Shown: positions 61,763 through 64,000 of the stretch, in pieces
How the letters are laid out: the number at the start of each line of letters is the position of its first letter
How positions within the stretch are numbered: position 1 is the first letter of the stretch
NCBI GenBank assembly: GCA_945897785.1
Contig: CAMDGD010000003.1
Location: 1-64,000, forward strand
Origin: Paludibacter jiangxiensis
GTDB lineage: Bacteria; Bacteroidota; Bacteroidia; Bacteroidales; Paludibacteraceae
Reading direction: 5' to 3'
DNA: 64,000 nt
Notes under the pieces: generated by a model
What the model was told of the DNA's origin: nothing
Databases searched by the model: none
What the model saw: the letters and a program-made list of their open reading frames with translations, nothing else
Position numbers and translations under genes: made by a program

Positions 61763-62887
61763 TTACATATTCATTTTACTAATATCTTTCAATGCGTTAA
61801 CCAATAATTTATCTTTTATCTTGCCCTGCGAAGCCACACGAATATGAAATTGATCCATACCAACCTTATTTGTACAATCGCGAACATAAGCCCCATACTT
61901 CTCTAATAAGATATATTGAAGCTTTTCGGCAGTTAATCCACACAACGTTTTTATCAGAAAAAAATTAGTACCCGATTTATACACATAAAAACCCGGAATA
62001 TCCTTTAATTTTGCATACAAAATCTCTACATCTCTAATCACCTTCATCCTTGCCTTATGATAATTTGCATCCGTTTTATGCAACTGAGTTAGGAAGTATT
62101 CTGCTACAGAATTAATATTCCAGATAGGAATAAATTGCTTCAATTGATCTATAAATAAACTGTTTGACGAACAACAGTATCCCAAACGAAGACCGGGAAC
62201 TCCACAATGCTTACTCATGCTTCTAACAATTATCAAGTTAGAAAAGTCATTTATATGAGGTAATAAACTTGGTATCTCCTTGCCTGCAAAATCTATAAAA
62301 GACTCATCAACAACAACCATTTTAAGATGTTTCATTGTATGTAGAAAAGCAAGCATTTCATCAAGACTCTTTAACTCTCCCGTTGGATTTCCAGGATTGA
62401 TAATTAGCGCAGCACTTATTTGCTGTTCATTTATCCAAGCTGCATAATGGTCTAAATCGAGCCTGTAATTATCGTCAGGAGGCAATTGATAAAGTTTTAC
62501 TGTTTTATGCTCCCGTAGCTTCTCTAAGTATTCACTAAAGGTTGGCACCGGAATAGCAATATCATCAACAAAATGGCTATTAATAACGGTTATTAATTCG
62601 GTAGCGCCATTCCCAATAATCAAGCTTTCTGGTGGCACATGCAATACTGCAGCTAAGTGATTTTTTGAAATCATCGGATTACTAGACGGATACGACTTTA
62701 TTAATACAGGCAGCTTTTCCTGTAATTTTTTTATAAGCCGCTTATCCGGATAATACGGATTTGCAATAAAGCAAAAATCAATCACCTTATCAACCAACCC
62801 TTCTCCATACATATCTGCCAACGAAGGAGAATGGGAGGTTTCGTAAAAAAGATTTTTTTTTATTTTCAAGGTTTTATGTGGCAACAT
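61763..62887 (-). CDS. Class I/II PLP-dependent aminotransferase (HisC/CobD-like)
   Basis: LIIGNGATELITVI, AALIINPGNPTGELKSLDEML, VVVDESFIDF, IVRSMSKHCGVPGLRLGYC. Confidence 0.88.
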   Translation of the reverse strand: MLPHKTLKIKKNLFYETSHSPSLADMYGEGLVDKVIDFCFIANPYYPDKRLIKKLQEKLPVLIKSYPSSNPMISKNHLAAVLHVPPESLIIGNGATELITVINSHFVDDIAIPVPTFSEYLEKLREHKTVKLYQLPPDDNYRLDLDHYAAWINEQQISAALIINPGNPTGELKSLDEMLAFLHTMKHLKMVVVDESFIDFAGKEIPSLLPHINDFSNLIIVRSMSKHCGVPGLRLGYCCSSNSLFIDQLKQFIPIWNINSVAEYFLTQLHKTDANYHKARMKVIRDVEILYAKLKDIPGFYVYKSGTNFFLIKTLCGLTAEKLQYILLEKYGAYVRDCTNKVGMDQFHIRVASQGKIKDKLLVNALKDISKMNM

Positions 62888-62988
62888 GGATTAGAAAATA
62901 ATTTGTGTGAAGGTAGTAAATGGAAGGGAAAAGACAAAATATTTTGCTTATAGTCAACCAGTGTAATTTACGATATCGACGAACAAAC

Positions 62989-63023
62989 AAAAAACCCTCA
63001 ACTAATAAGTTAAGGGTTTTTTT
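62989..63023 (-). terminator. Terminator of glutamine synthetase gene
   Basis: aaaaaacccttaac-ttat-tagttgagggttttttg on the minus strand. Confidence 0.75.
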
Positions 63024-63041
63024 ATCTTAAAAAATCAAGAA

Positions 63042-64000
63042 CTATACTTGTCCTGATTTTTTAGTTGTTTTTACAATAACAGCTCCAATTTGATAAGGAC
63101 AACCATTAGACGCTGGACGACGATCTTCCAAACGACCTTTCCATCCATCTTCTACAGTACCTACAGGAATACGGATAGAAGCACCACGGTCAGACACACC
63201 CCATGAAAAGTCATGGATTGATGCTGTTTCGTGTTTACCAGTTAATCGTTGTTCGTTGTATGCACCATAAACAGACATATGTTCGCTTACATGTTTGCCA
63301 AATTCTTCGCAAATAGCATCAAACACTTTCTTATCTCCACTATTTCTCATTTTACTATTAGAGAAATTTGCGTGCATTCCAGAACCATTCCAATCTGTAT
63401 CTCCAAGAGGTTTTGGATGCCATTCTACATAAACGCCGTATTTTTCACAAGTTCTTTCTAACAAGAAACGAGACACCCATATTTCGTCACCGCCCAATTT
63501 TGCTCCTTTAGAAAAAATCTGATACTCCCATTGACCGGTAGCTACTTCTGCATTAATACCTTCAATATTTAACCCCGCCTCTAAACAAAGATCAAAATGC
63601 TCTTCAACAATTTCTCTTCCAAAAGCATTACGAGCTCCTACCGAACAATAGTAAGGCCCTTGTGGACGATCAGGGAAACCACCTTTTGGAAAACCTAAAG
63701 GCATTCTTGTTTCTATATCATATAAAAAGTACTCTTGTTCGTATCCAAACCAGAAGTCATTATCATCATCATCAATTGTTGCACGATGATTAGTAACATG
63801 TGCTGTTCCATCTGGATTTAAAACTTCAGTCATAACTAAATATGCATCTTTGCGATCAGGATCAGGACAAATAAAAACAGGTTTTAACAACAAGTCAGAA
63901 GACCCACCTTTAGCCTGATTAGTAGAAGATCCATCAAAAGACCACATCGGACAATCTTCTAATTTTCCACTAAAATTTTCTTTGATACGAGTTTTGCTTC
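63042..64000 (-). CDS. Glutamine synthetase, GSII (eukaryote-like, short) type; 5' end beyond window
   Basis: CPMWSFDGSSTNQAKGGSSDLLLKPVFICPDP...WFGYEQEYFLYD...NGSGMHANFSNSKMR...RRPASNGCPYQIGAVIV; frame stays open to the right edge. Confidence 0.92.
   Translation of the reverse strand, partial: SKTRIKENFSGKLEDCPMWSFDGSSTNQAKGGSSDLLLKPVFICPDPDRKDAYLVMTEVLNPDGTAHVTNHRATIDDDDNDFWFGYEQEYFLYDIETRMPLGFPKGGFPDRPQGPYYCSVGARNAFGREIVEEHFDLCLEAGLNIEGINAEVATGQWEYQIFSKGAKLGGDEIWVSRFLLERTCEKYGVYVEWHPKPLGDTDWNGSGMHANFSNSKMRNSGDKKVFDAICEEFGKHVSEHMSVYGAYNEQRLTGKHETASIHDFSWGVSDRGASIRIPVGTVEDGWKGRLEDRRPASNGCPYQIGAVIVKTTKKSGQV

Noticed and set aside
1-64000. CRISPR arrays, tRNA or rRNA genes, prophage, or known defence systems
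   Set aside because: No regular repeat-spacer arrays, no tRNA-like cloverleafs noticed in the intergenic gaps, and no phage or defence-gene products in the ORF list.

Overview
This 64 kb AT-rich window looks like ordinary chromosome from a Bacteroidota genome. Supporting signs are the MurF-Alr fusion, type IX secretion (T9SS) PorP/SprF and gliding C-terminal proteins, DUF4290 and DUF4783, LptD next to amidase, and TAnnTTTG-type promoters. Both edges cut genes: manA on the left and a GSII-type glutamine synthetase on the right. I support about 50 coding sequences, one IS256-family insertion, and a dozen intrinsic terminators. I saw no rRNA, tRNA, CRISPR or prophage. The most unusual region is the nitrogen-assimilation block at 48.7-64 kb: porin, PII, Amt, a second PII, a second Amt, gltB, gltD, a three-gene operon of unknown role, then GS. 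The leading candidate for something undescribed is a long structured leader RNA upstream of gltB (about 53599-53940). It has an 11-bp closing stem and an internal three-way junction, and the predicted 5' end of the transcript is complementary to the same strands. Other points of note are a shared upstream motif at dapF and glnK2-amt2, a promoter that would make dapF mRNA leaderless, a near-identical 345-bp tandem duplication in an amidase gene, and dispersed low-complexity repeats, one of which encodes the end of the cca gene. All calls come from reading the sequence and the ORF track; no database search or folding was run.
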